Shown: positions 50,501 through 60,458 of the stretch, in pieces
Numbering within the stretch: the first letter of the stretch is position 1
How the letters are laid out: each line of letters begins with the position of its first letter
Assembly (NCBI GenBank): GCA_032209605.1
Contig: JASFXZ010000010.1
Location: forward strand, 8,205,385-8,269,384
DNA: 64,000 bases
From: Mactromeris polynyma
Lineage: Eukaryota; Mollusca; Bivalvia; Venerida; Mactridae
Direction of reading: 5' to 3'
Position numbers and translations under genes: made by a program
The notes under the pieces: model-generated
Told to the model about the DNA's origin: nothing
The model's input: the letters and a program-made list of their open reading frames with translations, nothing else
Databases searched by the model: none

Positions 50501-53424
50501 TCCAGGCTCCTGATTATTTTCATGAAAAATCCTAAATTTATTTTATATGTATAACATTATAAGTTGGTGAATCGACCCGCGGTCCATTAGTAGCGAATGT
50601 GTTATAACTATAATTAGTCAATGCGTTATTTGGTTTGAAGATTATAGTATTAATAGAAATTTTTGTATTCCATTTACTGGTAATACATTTTGTAATACTT
50701 ATTTGTCCTTATATGCTGTATTCAATGAGGCAACATTATGGAATGTATATCATGTATCAATACTCCTCTGTTTTATTATTCATTGGGGTTATTAGGTATT
50801 AATTCTATCATTATTATTGACCTTACTAAAATAAATCATACCTCAAATAAGTGCAAATCACACAAAAATTTCACGCATAATCATTAAAATGACAGATTAA
50901 AGTTAACTCGAGATTTTGCATAGATAAAAATCACACTCGCTGGTTTGTTCTCGAAGGATGCACCTCGTGTGTTAAGATAAAATTATTTTGATTATTTGAA
51001 AGGGTTTTTGCTATGATAAATTACAAATAGAAATAATTTTGTCACTGAGTATGTATCAATGAGATTTTTTGCTGTTACATCTGCTGAAGATGACAATTTA
51101 GTAAAAAAAACTTAATTTATAGACAATAGATCCGCTGTATTTAGAAACAATTTTTCGAATTTTTGAAATGTCGTTTAAGTACAATACGTTTTAGTTACAG
51201 GTGTAAGGTAAAATTGTTTAATGTCACTATACTGTACTCCCACACTGTATACAAAGTCAATGTGTCACTCTGATGTCAAGATATTCATATTTCTGGTTGT
51301 TTCATTTTGACAAGTGCTCATGTTAAATAAAGGCGTTAAGAAATTTCATACCAAATAATGGTTGTCTACACATGGATAATTTAGACATTTCTTTTTGGAA
51401 AAAAAACTTCATAATGTTGGATATGTCTGTATGTCATGTTGACGATAAAGAAATCATAGCAACGTGCCACTGGGCAAGGTTGTAAAACCTCCCACTTCAG
51501 AGTCAAGCATGTAACAAAAAATGAATGATTTATGAGTGAAACTTGTAAATTCCTTAATATTACGCTGCCTTTATTACTTCATTCTACATAAATTTGCATC
51601 TAACGAACATTATGTCCCCTTATCTTTTCATCATGAAAAACATCCATTTATAAATCTGTATCTTTTATGTCTAAATGATCTTTCCTAAATCTCCGAGCTT
51701 TGTTTGGTTTTACCATAATTCATATGGAATCTTGAAAATTCTCTATTACACAATGTTATTTGTTTGTGTGATATTTTCAGTGGTATAAAATGATTTCTTT
51801 CCATTGCAGACTTGTGTGATCCTGCTATTGAAGAACATTTCCGTCGATCACTTGGAAAAAATTACCCAGAATACCTGAGACATCATTCGGCCACACCCTC
51901 GCCACCTCCACCACCTATAAGCCAGGCAATGGCTTCACCGCACAGTCTACCTGTAGCTCCACCAAGAATGGTATCACCGGATATGTCGGTGCTTGTGCCA
52001 TCTGCTGTGGTTGGAAAAAATGTCTCTATAACAGGTATATTATATTGTTTTCGATAAATAAGGGATGTACATATTTATCCTGAAATTTCATTATTTTCTA
52101 TTTATGGGAAAACAGTTCATATAATTTATTCCTACTTGCAAAGTTTTAAGGCAGGTATATGGTTCGTCTTACTGTTGGTAGTGTAATTGGTCAATTGCAA
52201 AAAAAAAAAAATATTTATTCCAATGAAATTTTGTTCACTTAATGGAGTGTAGATGACATGGGGTATTTGTTCCATTATCTGTCTGAGCATGGCAGAATTA
52301 AAGGACTTCAGATTTTTTACAACATGTTAACAATTGCATTATTGGTATATTAGAATTTGTGATGCAAACTACTTTCACACTTTAAATGGATTCCAGTGAA
52401 ATTGCATCCACAAGATCACCATGAAGAGTACAAAGGTGGGACATACTGGCTTTTTTTGGTCACTCGATGCATTTCAGAGATAATGGCCCTTAATGGACTC
52501 TGACAAAATGTGAACATCAGAATTTTTGTGTATGGGAGTTGGATTGTTCTTCGTGTGTAATTTACAATAATGATGACAAAACAGGAAATTATGACTGTTC
52601 TTATTTCCTCTGAGAAAGTGCTATGTCAGGGGTAGTAATTCTATTTCAGTGATAGCTCTAGTTTCAATTTAATTAATTAATGTAGATTATTGTAAAGATA
52701 CCTGAAATATAATCAGTTGCTTAGTGTTGACTTGTATTACCGGTAAGTTGTCAAAGGATAATTTACAGCTAGACTTGATATGCTAGTACTGGTTTTTTTA
52801 AGGTAAGGTGCTGATACAGGGTATTGTATTATGAAAGCGCATTTTTGGTGAAAAAAGGATACATTTTACAAATGACTTAAGACATATTGGAAAATTTTAT
52901 AACAGTGCAGAACAAAAATCAACTGATCGACTAGATACATGAACACCTTTTTGAAGTTGACAGGTTTGTTCGTGTCTGAGCCCTATGTTCTATAATGTCA
53001 GTCAGTTACTATGCCTGCCCTGACCGATATCTTTGTGTGTGGAAATACGTTTTCATTCTTGCTTGTACATGATTTGGTTTGTATCTCTCAAATTTGGTTC
53101 TTTTCAGGATCTGTTGACGATCACTTTGCTCGAGCACTTGGTGACAGTACATGGTCAGCATTGAAGGCCAAGAATGATCCCACCGAAGCACCTGCTCCTA
53201 ATTCTGTTGATGACCACTTTGCTAAAGCTTTAGGTGACACATGGCTGAGGCTTAAAGACAAGAAAGAACAACCCAAAGGCTCACACCCATTTCCATTGTC
53301 TCATCCAATACCCCACCCACTTCCTCATCCTATACCACGTGCACATTCCTTGCCTCATCCTCTACCACAGAGACCTTCATCACCATCATCACAATCACAC
53401 AGTGGTCCATTGCTATCTACCTGA
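14475..53424 (+). CDS. VGLL4: Vestigial-like 4 (VGLL4/Tgi) TEAD co-repressor with three Tondu motifs
   Basis: VGLL4 (fly Tgi) is a nuclear co-repressor that competes with YAP/Yorkie for TEAD/Scalloped. Joined exons: 14475-14538, 33970-34216, 43445-43776, 51810-52034 and 53108-53424, giving 1185 nt and 394 residues; all phases agree. The N-terminus METALDVLSRAASMV nearly equals human METPLDVLSRAASLV. RPSVITC (183-189) is a VGLL4 hallmark. Tondu motifs: EEHFRRSLGKNY (222-233), VDDHFARALGDSTW (292-305) and VDDHFAKALGDTW (323-335). The first and third match the two human motifs; the middle one is extra. Pro/His-rich tracts fill exons 2, 3 and 5. The start at 14475 has A at -3 and G at +4; an in-frame ATG at 14328 has poorer context and would add 49 residues. 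An alternative first exon is at 28174. Confidence 0.96.
14627..14634. promoter_or_regulatory. CRE palindrome TGACGTCA
   Basis: Perfect CREB/ATF site about 90 bp inside VGLL4 intron 1, followed by an overlapping CACGTCAT half-site. Close enough to the first exon to act in the promoter region. This is sequence match only. Confidence 0.4.
16271..16346. promoter_or_regulatory. Cluster of four GATAAG sites
   Basis: CTTATC at 16271, 16324 and 16341 and GATAAG at 16311. The second and third form a 9-bp-arm palindrome, GATAAGCCA-C-TGGCTTATC (16311-16329). Could be a GATA-factor enhancer in VGLL4 intron 1, or chance in AT-rich DNA. Confidence 0.3.
16511..16699. mobile_element. Small inverted-repeat element
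   Basis: AATTACAGGGGTTCCACT at the left end and the reverse complement of AAATTGCAGGGGTTCCATT at the right end bound about 190 bp that include GGGTCAAA strings. Non-coding MITE-like element. Confidence 0.65.
18937..19140. mobile_element. Decayed inverted-repeat element
   Basis: ACCAGGGATTTTCCTGA at the left end is loosely mirrored by ATCCTAGGGAAAACTCTG at the right end, with GGGACCC strings and GGGTCAAAGGACCCC inside. The arms are diverged, so this is a tentative call. Confidence 0.4.
19178..19558. mobile_element. MITE with 25-bp perfect terminal inverted repeats
   Basis: ATGGGTGGTCTGATGCCAAA plus GTGAA at 19178-19202 is repeated as an exact reverse complement at 19534-19558. The 381-bp element is AT-rich inside and has no open frame of note. 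Perfect arms suggest recent activity. Confidence 0.9.
24740..24994 (+). repeat. Dispersed bivalve-type repeat (GGGGGCATAAT family)
   Basis: Runs from ATTATGCCCCCCTTCGAAGA through GGTCGGTCGGTATGTCC and a GGTCAAAGGTCAAGGTCACA segment to GGGGGGCATAATGTTTGAAA. Related sequence occurs at 43.04 kb and, reversed, at the right edge, so it is a family. The short inverted relation of the two ends (TTATGCCCCCC / GGGGGGCATAA) suggests a DNA-element origin. Confidence 0.75.
25101..25170 (+). repeat. Possible tRNA-like SINE remnant
   Basis: GGGAGAGCACTGGGCTCTGATCTGAAGGTTGTGTATTCCAATTTC-like arrangement (given here only by position and motifs) with spacing like a tRNA D-arm to T-arm. Both control boxes are degenerate. 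Confidence 0.3.
25343..25542. mobile_element. 200-bp near-palindromic foldback element
   Basis: Arms of about 60 bp: CACTCTGTTAAAACTCTTTA ... TTTCGCCTAAAAAGGCTTTA ... ATTATGAAACT, mirrored at the right end with a 7-bp insertion (AATATTT) as the main difference. Only about 75 bp separate the arms. Transcribed in VGLL4 intron 1, it would form a strong hairpin. Confidence 0.9.
26648..26715 (-). repeat. tRNA-like SINE head
   Basis: On the minus strand TGTTGGCTCAGTCGTAG (A-box-like) is followed about 40 nt later by GGTTGGAGTCTCGG (B-box-like), the spacing of a tRNA-derived SINE. No clear tail or target duplication found. Confidence 0.5.
28174..28456 (+). CDS. VGLL4: VGLL4 alternative first coding exon (isoform B)
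   Basis: Begins MLNLDSYPSIEGSKAMSLLE and runs 94 codons plus one base to the donor GCAG|GTAATA. It therefore ends in phase 1, exactly like exon 1 at 14475, and joins exon 2 as ...YMKA-AQDPLYKG. It would replace the METALDV N-terminus and give a 467-residue protein. The sequence is Pro/Trp/Tyr/Ser-rich (SPLLPLWRPAPTPP), unlike surrounding intron. Vertebrate VGLL4 also has alternative first exons; I do not recognise this peptide itself. Transcription is unproven. Confidence 0.7.
29957..30410. mobile_element. Pogo/Tc1-like MITE (CAGTAAAACTTCG ends)
   Basis: CAGTAAAACTTCGAAACC at 29957 and its near-perfect reverse complement ending at 30410 (one mismatch, AGTAGAAC), flanked by TA on both sides. 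Internal TTCGA motifs recur (GTTCGAGGC, GTTCGAAG, GTTCGAGTG). No transposase. The CAG...CTG ends and TA target fit the Tc1-mariner/pogo superfamily. Confidence 0.88.
33606..33680 (-). repeat. tRNA-like SINE head
   Basis: On the minus strand CCAATGGCTGAGTGAA (A-box-like) and GGGTTCAATCAC (B-box-like) are spaced about 30 nt apart. Probably a SINE fragment rather than a functional tRNA, since the anticodon arm does not pair. Confidence 0.45.
33970..34216 (+). CDS. VGLL4: VGLL4 coding exon 2
   Basis: 247 nt, residues 22-103 plus two bases. Begins AQDPLYKGLTLPPPPQPPLE, Pro-rich, then ERVKNWLEVSKPPKY. The acceptor CTTATAG takes one base from either first exon; the donor TT|GTGAGT leaves phase 2, matching exon 3. 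Confidence 0.93.
34386..34632 (+). repeat. Possible non-LTR retroelement 3' end
   Basis: A run of 13 C is followed by about 200 bp of GC-richer sequence (CTGGAGGACTGTGTGGGGAG) and an ATAATCATAATAATATAATA tail. A short microsatellite-like tail after GC-richer sequence suggests a truncated LINE or SINE 3' end. No coding similarity was recognised. Confidence 0.35.
36153..36225 (-). repeat. tRNA-like SINE head
   Basis: On the minus strand GTTGTGGGTTCGAGTTCTGCC-type B-box region (GGGTTCGAGTTC at 36160-36171) with an upstream GCAGTCATGTGGTCGAG-type D-arm region. Resembles a tRNA 3' half; no functional tRNA fold was verified. Confidence 0.45.
43040..43170 (+). repeat. Fragment of the GGGGGCATAAT-family repeat
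   Basis: TTATGCCGCCCCCACCATTT, AAGGGGCATAAAGTGTTACC and TTGGTTTCCGATCAATAAC parallel the 24.74-kb copy (which has TTTGTTTCCGATCAGTAACT). Truncated and diverged. Confidence 0.55.
43445..43776 (+). CDS. VGLL4: VGLL4 coding exon 3 (RPSVITC motif)
   Basis: 332 nt, residues 104-214. Pro/His-rich (SPPPHPPPRYPHPPP), then GPLNLTINN and QSRPSVITC, the conserved VGLL4 block outside the Tondu motifs, then Ser-rich sequence. Acceptor TTTCAG, donor ACAG|GTATGG, phase 1 out. Confidence 0.95.
43777..51809 (+). other. VGLL4 intron 3
   Basis: 8.0 kb of AT-rich intron with poly-G runs at 43925 and 47034. A pogo-like remnant may lie at 50440-50620 (GTTATAACGCGATATCCATT and TTATAACGCGATG, mirrored by GTGTTATAAC). 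No coding exon or RNA gene recognised. Confidence 0.55.
51810..52034 (+). CDS. VGLL4: VGLL4 coding exon 4 (Tondu motif 1)
   Basis: 225 nt, residues 215-289. DLCDPAIEEHFRRSLGKNYP is nearly the human TDU1 (CDPVVEEHFRRSLGKNY). A Pro-rich linker follows, ending KNVSIT before the donor ACAG|GTATAT. The VSITGSVDDHF junction with exon 5 also matches human. Confidence 0.97.
52035..53107 (+). other. VGLL4 intron 4
   Basis: 1.07-kb intron with an A-run at 52200. No repeat or exon recognised. Confidence 0.6.
53108..53424 (+). CDS. VGLL4: VGLL4 last coding exon (Tondu motifs 2 and 3)
   Basis: 317 nt, residues 290-394 and TGA at 53422-53424. Two tandem Tondu motifs, SVDDHFARALGDSTWSALK and SVDDHFAKALGDTWLRLKDK, start 31 residues apart in one exon. 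Then a His-Pro repeat tail (HPIPHPLPHPIPRAHSLP) and a Ser-rich end. Acceptor TTTTCAG in phase 1. Confidence 0.97.
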
Positions 53425-56400
53425 GAATCTATGTAGTTGTCATAGAAACAGACGCAAACAATACATTTTGGTCAGTAAAACTTACACACCGTCCTATATG
53501 TGATAAAAAAAGGAGTGTTCAGACAAGGGTTGGACTGTGCTATTCCGTGGAACAGGACTGCCAACTTATTCCCATCTAGCTACATGTCCATGACAATGTT
53601 CTATAAATGTGCTAGCAGTGAAGACAGTTGTACTGATTTATGCAGAACACAATGAACACTAAAATGGTGTACAAATGGGAGGAAGTAAAATGTTGACATT
53701 TCATGATTGTTGTGTTAATATGAAACGACTCGCTTTCAACGGATGGTCTGAATGATACCAAAAAGTATATTATATTGTTACAACATGCAGTATTTTAGTG
53801 TTGTATACATTTACTAGAGTACATGTATGTACATTCACTGACAATGTATACAGTTCAACTCAACTTGGTATGTTGTTTTATGAGATATTGTACTTACATG
53901 AGTACTGTTCAACCAAACTTGGTATGTTGTTTTATGAAATGTTATACTGACATTGTGTACAGTTCAACTAAACTTGGTATGTTGTTTTATGAAATGTTTT
54001 ACTGACATTGTGTGCAGTACAACCAAACTTGGTGTGTTGTTTCATGAAATGCTGTTCTACATAGTTTTATGAGATGATATGTTGTTTTATAATTGTTCAT
54101 ATTAGTTTATTATTGTAAGTTTGATTTGAAATGCTATGTAACAACAAATACCTGTTTCCTGATTGGGTATAGAACCATCTAAATGTATTACTATTGTAAA
54201 ATTGATGTACAATTGAAAAAAAAACATATTATTTATTGAATATTAATTGAAATGTTAAAATAGACACAAGAAATTATACTATATTTGTTATAATATTTTT
54301 GCATTTTGTGAATATGCACCTTTGAGATAAAATGGCATTATTTAGCATAATTAAAATAATTTGTTTTGAGCTTTGCACAGTTAAAGTTTAATATATAAGC
54401 ATGTTTGCCAGTATCACATTAAACAAAATTTTCCTTGCAATGTGTTGTAATGAATATGATGTTGACAAACTCTTCATGTTTTATGTTTTTGATACCTGCT
54501 GCACCTGATTTCACCCAGTATTTAAACTGAAGTGTTGAACGTATTTATACGAGTCTCATCAAAGTAACTTTGAAGAAAGTTAACAGAATATGTTACCGTT
54601 TCTACCTGTCTCATGTATTTGTTGGTAGTTGTAGTTTGATCAGTGATTGGTCGATGTTAAGTATTTTAGAAAGAGGAGCTCATGTTGAGTTGATAAATAT
54701 AAAAACAGATCATGACAATTGCCTAGTAATGTTAGCCAACTATAAGCTGATTCATCTGCAGACATGAGAGGGAAACAAGCCTATCAGCTTCTTCACGTAC
54801 AGGCAGATTAGCCAGGTTGGCATTCATACGTTGAAATAGTTATTAAAATAAGCACACAATGTATAGCCATGTTTCTGTTCCAATTATCAAATCTCAAATT
54901 TCACTAGATGCATCAGCTTGAGATTGAACTGATGTCGAATTCATTGTCCATTTATGCTTGTACCAGTTATTGTAGAAATACTGAACTCTTTATTGCATAC
55001 GTGTGCACAAATCTAGTCAACTCTGTATCAGTTGTATATCTTCTTTGTTTGTTTTAGAGGAGTCTTACCTAAACTATTGTATCTGGACAGTTTTGTGAAA
55101 TCAGTGTGAATTATCTATGGGGTCACTTTATCAATGTAACTATTGTAAATGTACTTAATTGGCAGCTAGCAAGATTTAGAATAAAAAACAGCAAATATTT
55201 TGTGTTCAAGATACCTGTGTTGTTTAATTGGTATATGCATACAGTGTATGTTCGTGTATTTAGCAATTTTATTCGTGTTCAAATTCATTTTATTTTCATC
55301 CTGTTTCATACAAAATTTTGAGGATAAGTTACGCATTTACTTGCTATAAATATGATAGTTAAGTATGATAGTTGTAATTACTTTTGATTGAAAACTTGCA
55401 TTCTATTCTATCTAAAATATGTATATATAAGTATCAGATGCCTTATATTTCTATGAAAATACCCTAATCAGTTTGTAAAGTGAATGTATTGCTATAAGAA
55501 TACAAAGTGCTCACAGTTAAGTCAAGAAGATTTTGCTAGACAAGCTAACAATTGGCATTTGAAAAATCAACACCAAATTGATGATGACTTCAGTGGATCT
55601 TCTGAAAGTACTATTATTTACATTTATTATATCAAAACTTTTACTAAACATCATTAAATGGTAACACTTTCTAATTGAATACTCTTGAGCAGTGGGGGAA
55701 TAGTTTCTTAAAACTGCAGGTGCCCATAATAATATTAATTCAATTCTTAGGCAAATTTTAAATATATGATATGTATGTAATGTCTCGATAGCTGGTTTGT
55801 ATAAACCACATCTGTGACTTGACCATTAATTTTATGGTGCAGTTATATATAATGCCCTAGCTTGTCTATATGATAATGGTAAACGTATAGCTTTGGAGTT
55901 TGGCAATAAAATTTATACAACATGATATTGTATTCAAGACTTCAGTAAAGTCCCTGTTTGGTTTGTCAGTATTATAATTTCTATTGAAATACCAGGTGCA
56001 TGTTTCATGCTAACAACTACGGTATGTATCTTCAAGCTTGAGACATTGTGATTAAAATCCAAGTTATGCATTTTTTTATATCTGATTACTATTGAAGTCT
56101 CTTAATTGTTTGAAGGTAAGAATTTCATAGTACCAGTATTTGCTTCTTTATATACAATATGCATTTGTCATTTTTGGGGCATTCATTGCTTGAATATAAT
56201 TTTAACATCTTGGGGGCAAAACAATTTGAAGTTAGTGCAGTTATTGCATGAGTTATTATTTAAAACTAAATATAGAAGTACTGTATTCTGACTGAGCACT
56301 ACAACCACCTGCTTAATAATACTAGGGATGGGAACAAATACTAGATTACCCCAGTACTCGGTCATTTGATCAATTATTGAATAGTAAGACTGGTATTGGA

Positions 56401-58160
56401 GTACTGTATTCGAAAAAAACAAGATCAGTCATTATTTACCGCATCATTCTAGGTGTGAACAGAGCACAGCTTAATTGTAATCAACAACATGTCATTAACT
56501 GTTAAATCTCTGGCACAGCATCACTTTACTGCAGATTCTATGAAAATGTAAGGTCTAACTGAGCTTATGTGTCAATAAATGCTCATTATTAGATCATAAC
56601 ATGTATCGACGTTAATCTGAGCAATTGTTAATAAAGATTTAATTAAAGCAAGAGTTCCTCAAAACAAGGATTTATTTGGTTATTTGAATAGTTTTTGTTG
56701 TAATTTTTTAAGGTTAATGATAATATTGTTGTTCTTTTTTGCTATTGTTCACTTTCATGGAATTATTGATAATTTAATCAACGACAAACTGTATTCTTTT
56801 TCACTTGTATTATTTTTCACTTGGCAAATACACGCCATTGATTATACATGTATATGCAAAACAGCACTATCATGATGCTGTATTAATTGTATAATAAGAT
56901 ATATTTGATGTACCCCTTGCATTAAATATACACATTTTGTGGTGCTCCGAGTGCTCCATATTTGTACTTGTTCCCAGCCGTAATAAATAGACAATTATTT
57001 ACCCTATTTTCAATGGCAATTATTCGACACTCTTAGAACACAACAGAAAGGAAAATTAGAAAATACAGTCTGGCAAAAAGTTTATTTTATAAATACAACT
57101 GTACTATTGCTCACCTAATATATTTCTTGTATCTAGTTCCTCTAGTTAGGTACGAGTATCATAAATCTTCTTGCCATTTATCATTGTCTGTTTTATGATT
57201 GTAAAATGAGTTTTTATCATATTGTATAACATTGTTGGATATCATCTTTGATGTAAATATATCATCATCACTTTCGTTATTTATAAAAACTTGCACCATT
57301 TGCTCACTGAACTATGTACAAAATGTTCTATTTTATGCATGTAATATTTTACCTTGTCAATTTAATGGTCTCAGCTTACTGAACGTGCAGAATAATATTG
57401 TATAAAGATAGTTAGCAGATTGTTCTCGCATTGTCAACAGGTGTTTGGCTTGAAATATTAGAATTCAACACTTGGTGTGGCCTGGCTTATATTTCCAGCA
57501 TATATGATGGTGCAAAATCATGACTGTTTCCAGGTGTCTGGTAACAAGGCTGAAGCATGAAACGAGTCGTCAACTGTTTATTGTTAGTGTACACAATAAG
57601 AGATATTGTAGATTTGGTGGTTTGAGACATTGTGTTGTACAGCTTAAAATCAATGCAATTGTTTTTGGATGTGAAGGATGACTTTGCAAAAAACTTTATT
57701 CTAATGATTGAAACAGTCCATTACTTAAATGACAATTTGAAAATATAAATTAAATTATGAAGATAAAAAAAAGTTAAATCTAGATGAGAATTTTATTCGT
57801 TTTGTTTATTCAATATTATGTTCTTAATTAAGGTAATTTGCCTGCAGAGATGAAATTACAATTTACTGATTCACAGAAAGGTAGATACTGCTCCCTCTCT
57901 CTGTAACAGGTAAAACCGAGTTTATTGAATAGAATTGTATGAAAAGAATATAATAATTCTTGTCCGTATTTTTCTGGTTATATTTACATGTGCCATGACA
58001 ATGTCATTTTATATGGATTGAAAAATGCAATGTTTGTGTATATAATTTGTTTAATGCTATAGATCTTGGTATGTTAATGATGGTTAAATTGTTTGTTATA
58101 GTTGCATTATAAATGTGTGTACATTTCATTGGATAGATAAAAAATATGCTCAAAAATAAA
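53425..58160 (+). other. Probable VGLL4 3' UTR and downstream region
   Basis: No coding sequence. AATAAA signals lie at 55905-55910, 56574-56579, 56630-56635 and 58155-58160, so the transcript may end at any of these. The region is AT-rich, free of recognisable mobile elements apart from the tandem repeat at 53838, and carries several T-rich TTTTAT elements. Relative lack of repeats supports a transcribed UTR, but its end is not known. Confidence 0.5.
53838..54057 (+). repeat. 55-bp tandem repeat in VGLL4 3' UTR
   Basis: Four diverged copies of a unit centred on AACTTGGTATGTTGTTTTAT. The CTTGGT core begins at 53864, 53918, 53973 and 54028. The first three copies contain TTTTAT, the cytoplasmic polyadenylation element sequence. 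Confidence 0.9.
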
Positions 58161-58475
58161 GAATCTCTAAAAAACGATCATGTTTGTATTTTGTTGGTGT
58201 TTATAATGTTTGAAGTTAATTGTGGTACTGTTAATTGTTACAATAACACAATGTTTACAATGTGATTGGGTAATAGTAATACAAGAGTTATGTGCAACTT
58301 GACAATTGATTTGTTAACGAATCCACGTTCTACAATGTTCCTATGAAGACACAATGAGGGATTGAAGTGAAACGTGTCGATCTGCTTTTGGTCTCATTCC
58401 TTGACTTTGGCGTATGAGGCACACAAGTTCTGGGCTCACGATTGTAACCATAACTCAATGCTCAGCCTTCAAAAT

Positions 58476-58883
58476 GTACACTGCGGAGTCCGAGAATGTG
58501 GAGTATTATTACCATGCTAACTGCGTGTACACTGCGGAGTCCCGAGAGTGTGGAGTATTATTACCACGCTAACTGCGTGTACACTGCGGAGTCCGAGAGT
58601 GTGGAGTATTATTACCACGCTAACTGCGTGTACACTGCGGAGTCCGAGAGTGTGGAGTATTATTACCACGCTAACTGTGTGTACACTGCGGAGTCCGAGA
58701 GTGTGGAGTATTATTACCACGCTAACTGCGTGTACACTGCGGAGTCCGAGAGTGTGGAGTATTATTACCACGCTAACTGCGTGTACACTGCGGAGTCCGA
58801 GAGTGTGGAGTATTATTACCATGCTAACTGCGTGTACACTGCGGAGTCCGAGAGTGTGGAGTATTATTACCATGCTAACAGTG
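58476..58883. repeat. 51-bp minisatellite, 8 copies
   Basis: Unit GTACACTGCGGAGTCCGAGA + GTGTGGAGTATTATTACCAC + GCTAACTGCGT. Copies start at 58476, 58527, 58579, 58630, 58681, 58732, 58783 and 58834, nearly identical. Because 51 is divisible by three, stop-free frames run through the array on both strands. Copy 2 has one extra C that shifts frame, which argues against coding. Confidence 0.95.
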
Positions 58884-59294
58884 CTCCAGGGATTGATAAG
58901 TCATAAGTCAGTTCCAAATATTGGGATTGTGAAGTAAGAAAATTACAACAGTGCGTAATAGTGCTTGTTTTGCTTTACACTGACATATACACAGACTTCA
59001 GAATAAGAGCTTGCAGATAATTTTCCATATGAACACCTCTCTGAATTTGTCATAGAATTTGATGTTGCTCAGTTATGTGGAATTTATTGTGTGGATGATT
59101 CTGCATCAAACTTACTTGAATCTCAGTTCCCTTGTTGACTGTCAAGAGCAAGAGAAACTGATGTGAAACCAGTGATAGTATTTTGTAATCATGGTGCAAT
59201 TAACTCCCACATTTTGCATAAACTTGATCTGTTTAAAGTACATGTATATACTGTTACACATAAAAACAGAAAGAAATTCAATCTAACCAAAATA

Positions 59295-59472
59295 CAGTAA
59301 AACCTCAATAATAAGACCACTCTTGGGACCATTGAAAACTGGTCTTAATATTGAGGTGGTCTTAATATTGAGGTTGAATAAAGAGCGGAACAGTCAAAAT
59401 GGTATTGAAAAGTATGGTCGTAATATTGAGGTGGTCTTATTATTGAGGTGGTCGTTAAGTGAGGTTTTACTG
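59295..59472. mobile_element. Pogo/Tc1-like MITE (CAGTAAAACCTC ends)
   Basis: CAGTAAAACCTC and its exact reverse complement GAGGTTTTACTG, flanked by TA on both sides. Inside, TATTGAGGTGGTCTTA-type units repeat several times in tandem, with an inverted partner at the left end (AATAAGACCAC). 178 bp, non-coding. Confidence 0.9.
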
Positions 59473-59973
59473 TACATGATTTTCCTATAAGTTAGCCACA
59501 TGGGTAGTGTTTATTGAGGAAATTTTAATCAGATTGAGGAAAATTTAAATAATGTATGGAGTGTTTAATGAAGTCAATGTTTGCATCCACTTGGCTACAA
59601 ACTTGTACTAATATTATGGAGGATTTTCGGCAAGGCATAGAAAATACATCTGAAAAAATACACAATGGAGGTTGCACAATGGAAATTAAGCACTAGAAAC
59701 ACGAGGTTCTAGATCCCCCATATACAAGATAATTTTACTTGAATGGTCTCATTACATGTATTAATCACTGTTACTAGATTGGTGCATGTGTAGCTTATCA
59801 TTTACAGCATGCATGATGATGTTTTACAAGGGAAATAACCTTAAATATTTGTATAAATGTTAACAAGATTGTCTCCCTTCCTCGGTCAAAATATTTTGTT
59901 AAAAACAAGGATGAGATTAATTGCCATAAAGGATTTAAATAACATTGCATCATGACTAAGCATAATTAAAAAC

Positions 59974-60116
59974 CTGGGTCTGTATTCATAAAGCTCTTAA
60001 GGAGAATACTTCTCCTAGTTTTATAAATTTTCCTTAGTTGTTATAGAATTTTAAGATTTTATAAAGATAAGGAATATCCTTTCTTAAAATCTAAGCCATT
60101 TATGAATATGGGCCCA
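59974..60116. mobile_element. Small MITE with TATTCATAAA ends
   Basis: CTGGGTCTGTATTCATAAAG at the left is mirrored by the reverse complement of CTGGGCCCATATTCATAAAT at the right. 143 bp with AAG/TTCTTAA-rich interior. I associate GGGCCCGTATTCATAAA-type ends with MITEs common in marine invertebrates. Confidence 0.8.
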
Positions 60117-60385
60117 GAAGTGTATTTTTGTCCAGTCTGTTACCTTCTGAATAAACAGTTTGCCTGTTACTGTATTTGAACAAAGTACCGATAGTTTTGA
60201 TGAGTTGTTGCAACAGTATTTCAGTTTTGTGCAGCATTCGGTTGACCTAACCCTTGTTCCTGGATTGCCTACCAGTATTAACCTGTTCTTTCATAAGCAA
60301 ATTACAACTTCCCCCAAATGAATCAGAAAAATAATCTTTGGCTGTATTTCCTTCAGTCCATTTGTCTCACAGATCATCTGTCTTG

Positions 60386-60458
60386 CCCAGGGTTTGAAGC
60401 CTACAACCTACAGGTTTGCGTTCCAATGCTTTTAAATACCTACTGAGCTAACAGACAG
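60386..60458 (-). repeat. tRNA-like SINE head
   Basis: On the minus strand CTGTTAGCTCAGTAGGTA (good A box) and, about 35 nt on, GGTTGTAGGCTTCAAACCC (weak B box). The tRNA-like part of a SINE; no tail or target duplication identified. Confidence 0.5.

Noticed and set aside
58476..58883. CRISPR-like array
   Set aside because: The units are contiguous identical 51-mers without unique spacers, in a eukaryotic genome.
58496..58937. Long open frames through the 51-bp repeat (up to 136 codons, both strands) as a repeat-protein gene
   Set aside because: Open frames appear in several frames because the unit length is divisible by three and lacks stops. A one-base insertion shifts frame and there is no recognisable start context or splice structure.
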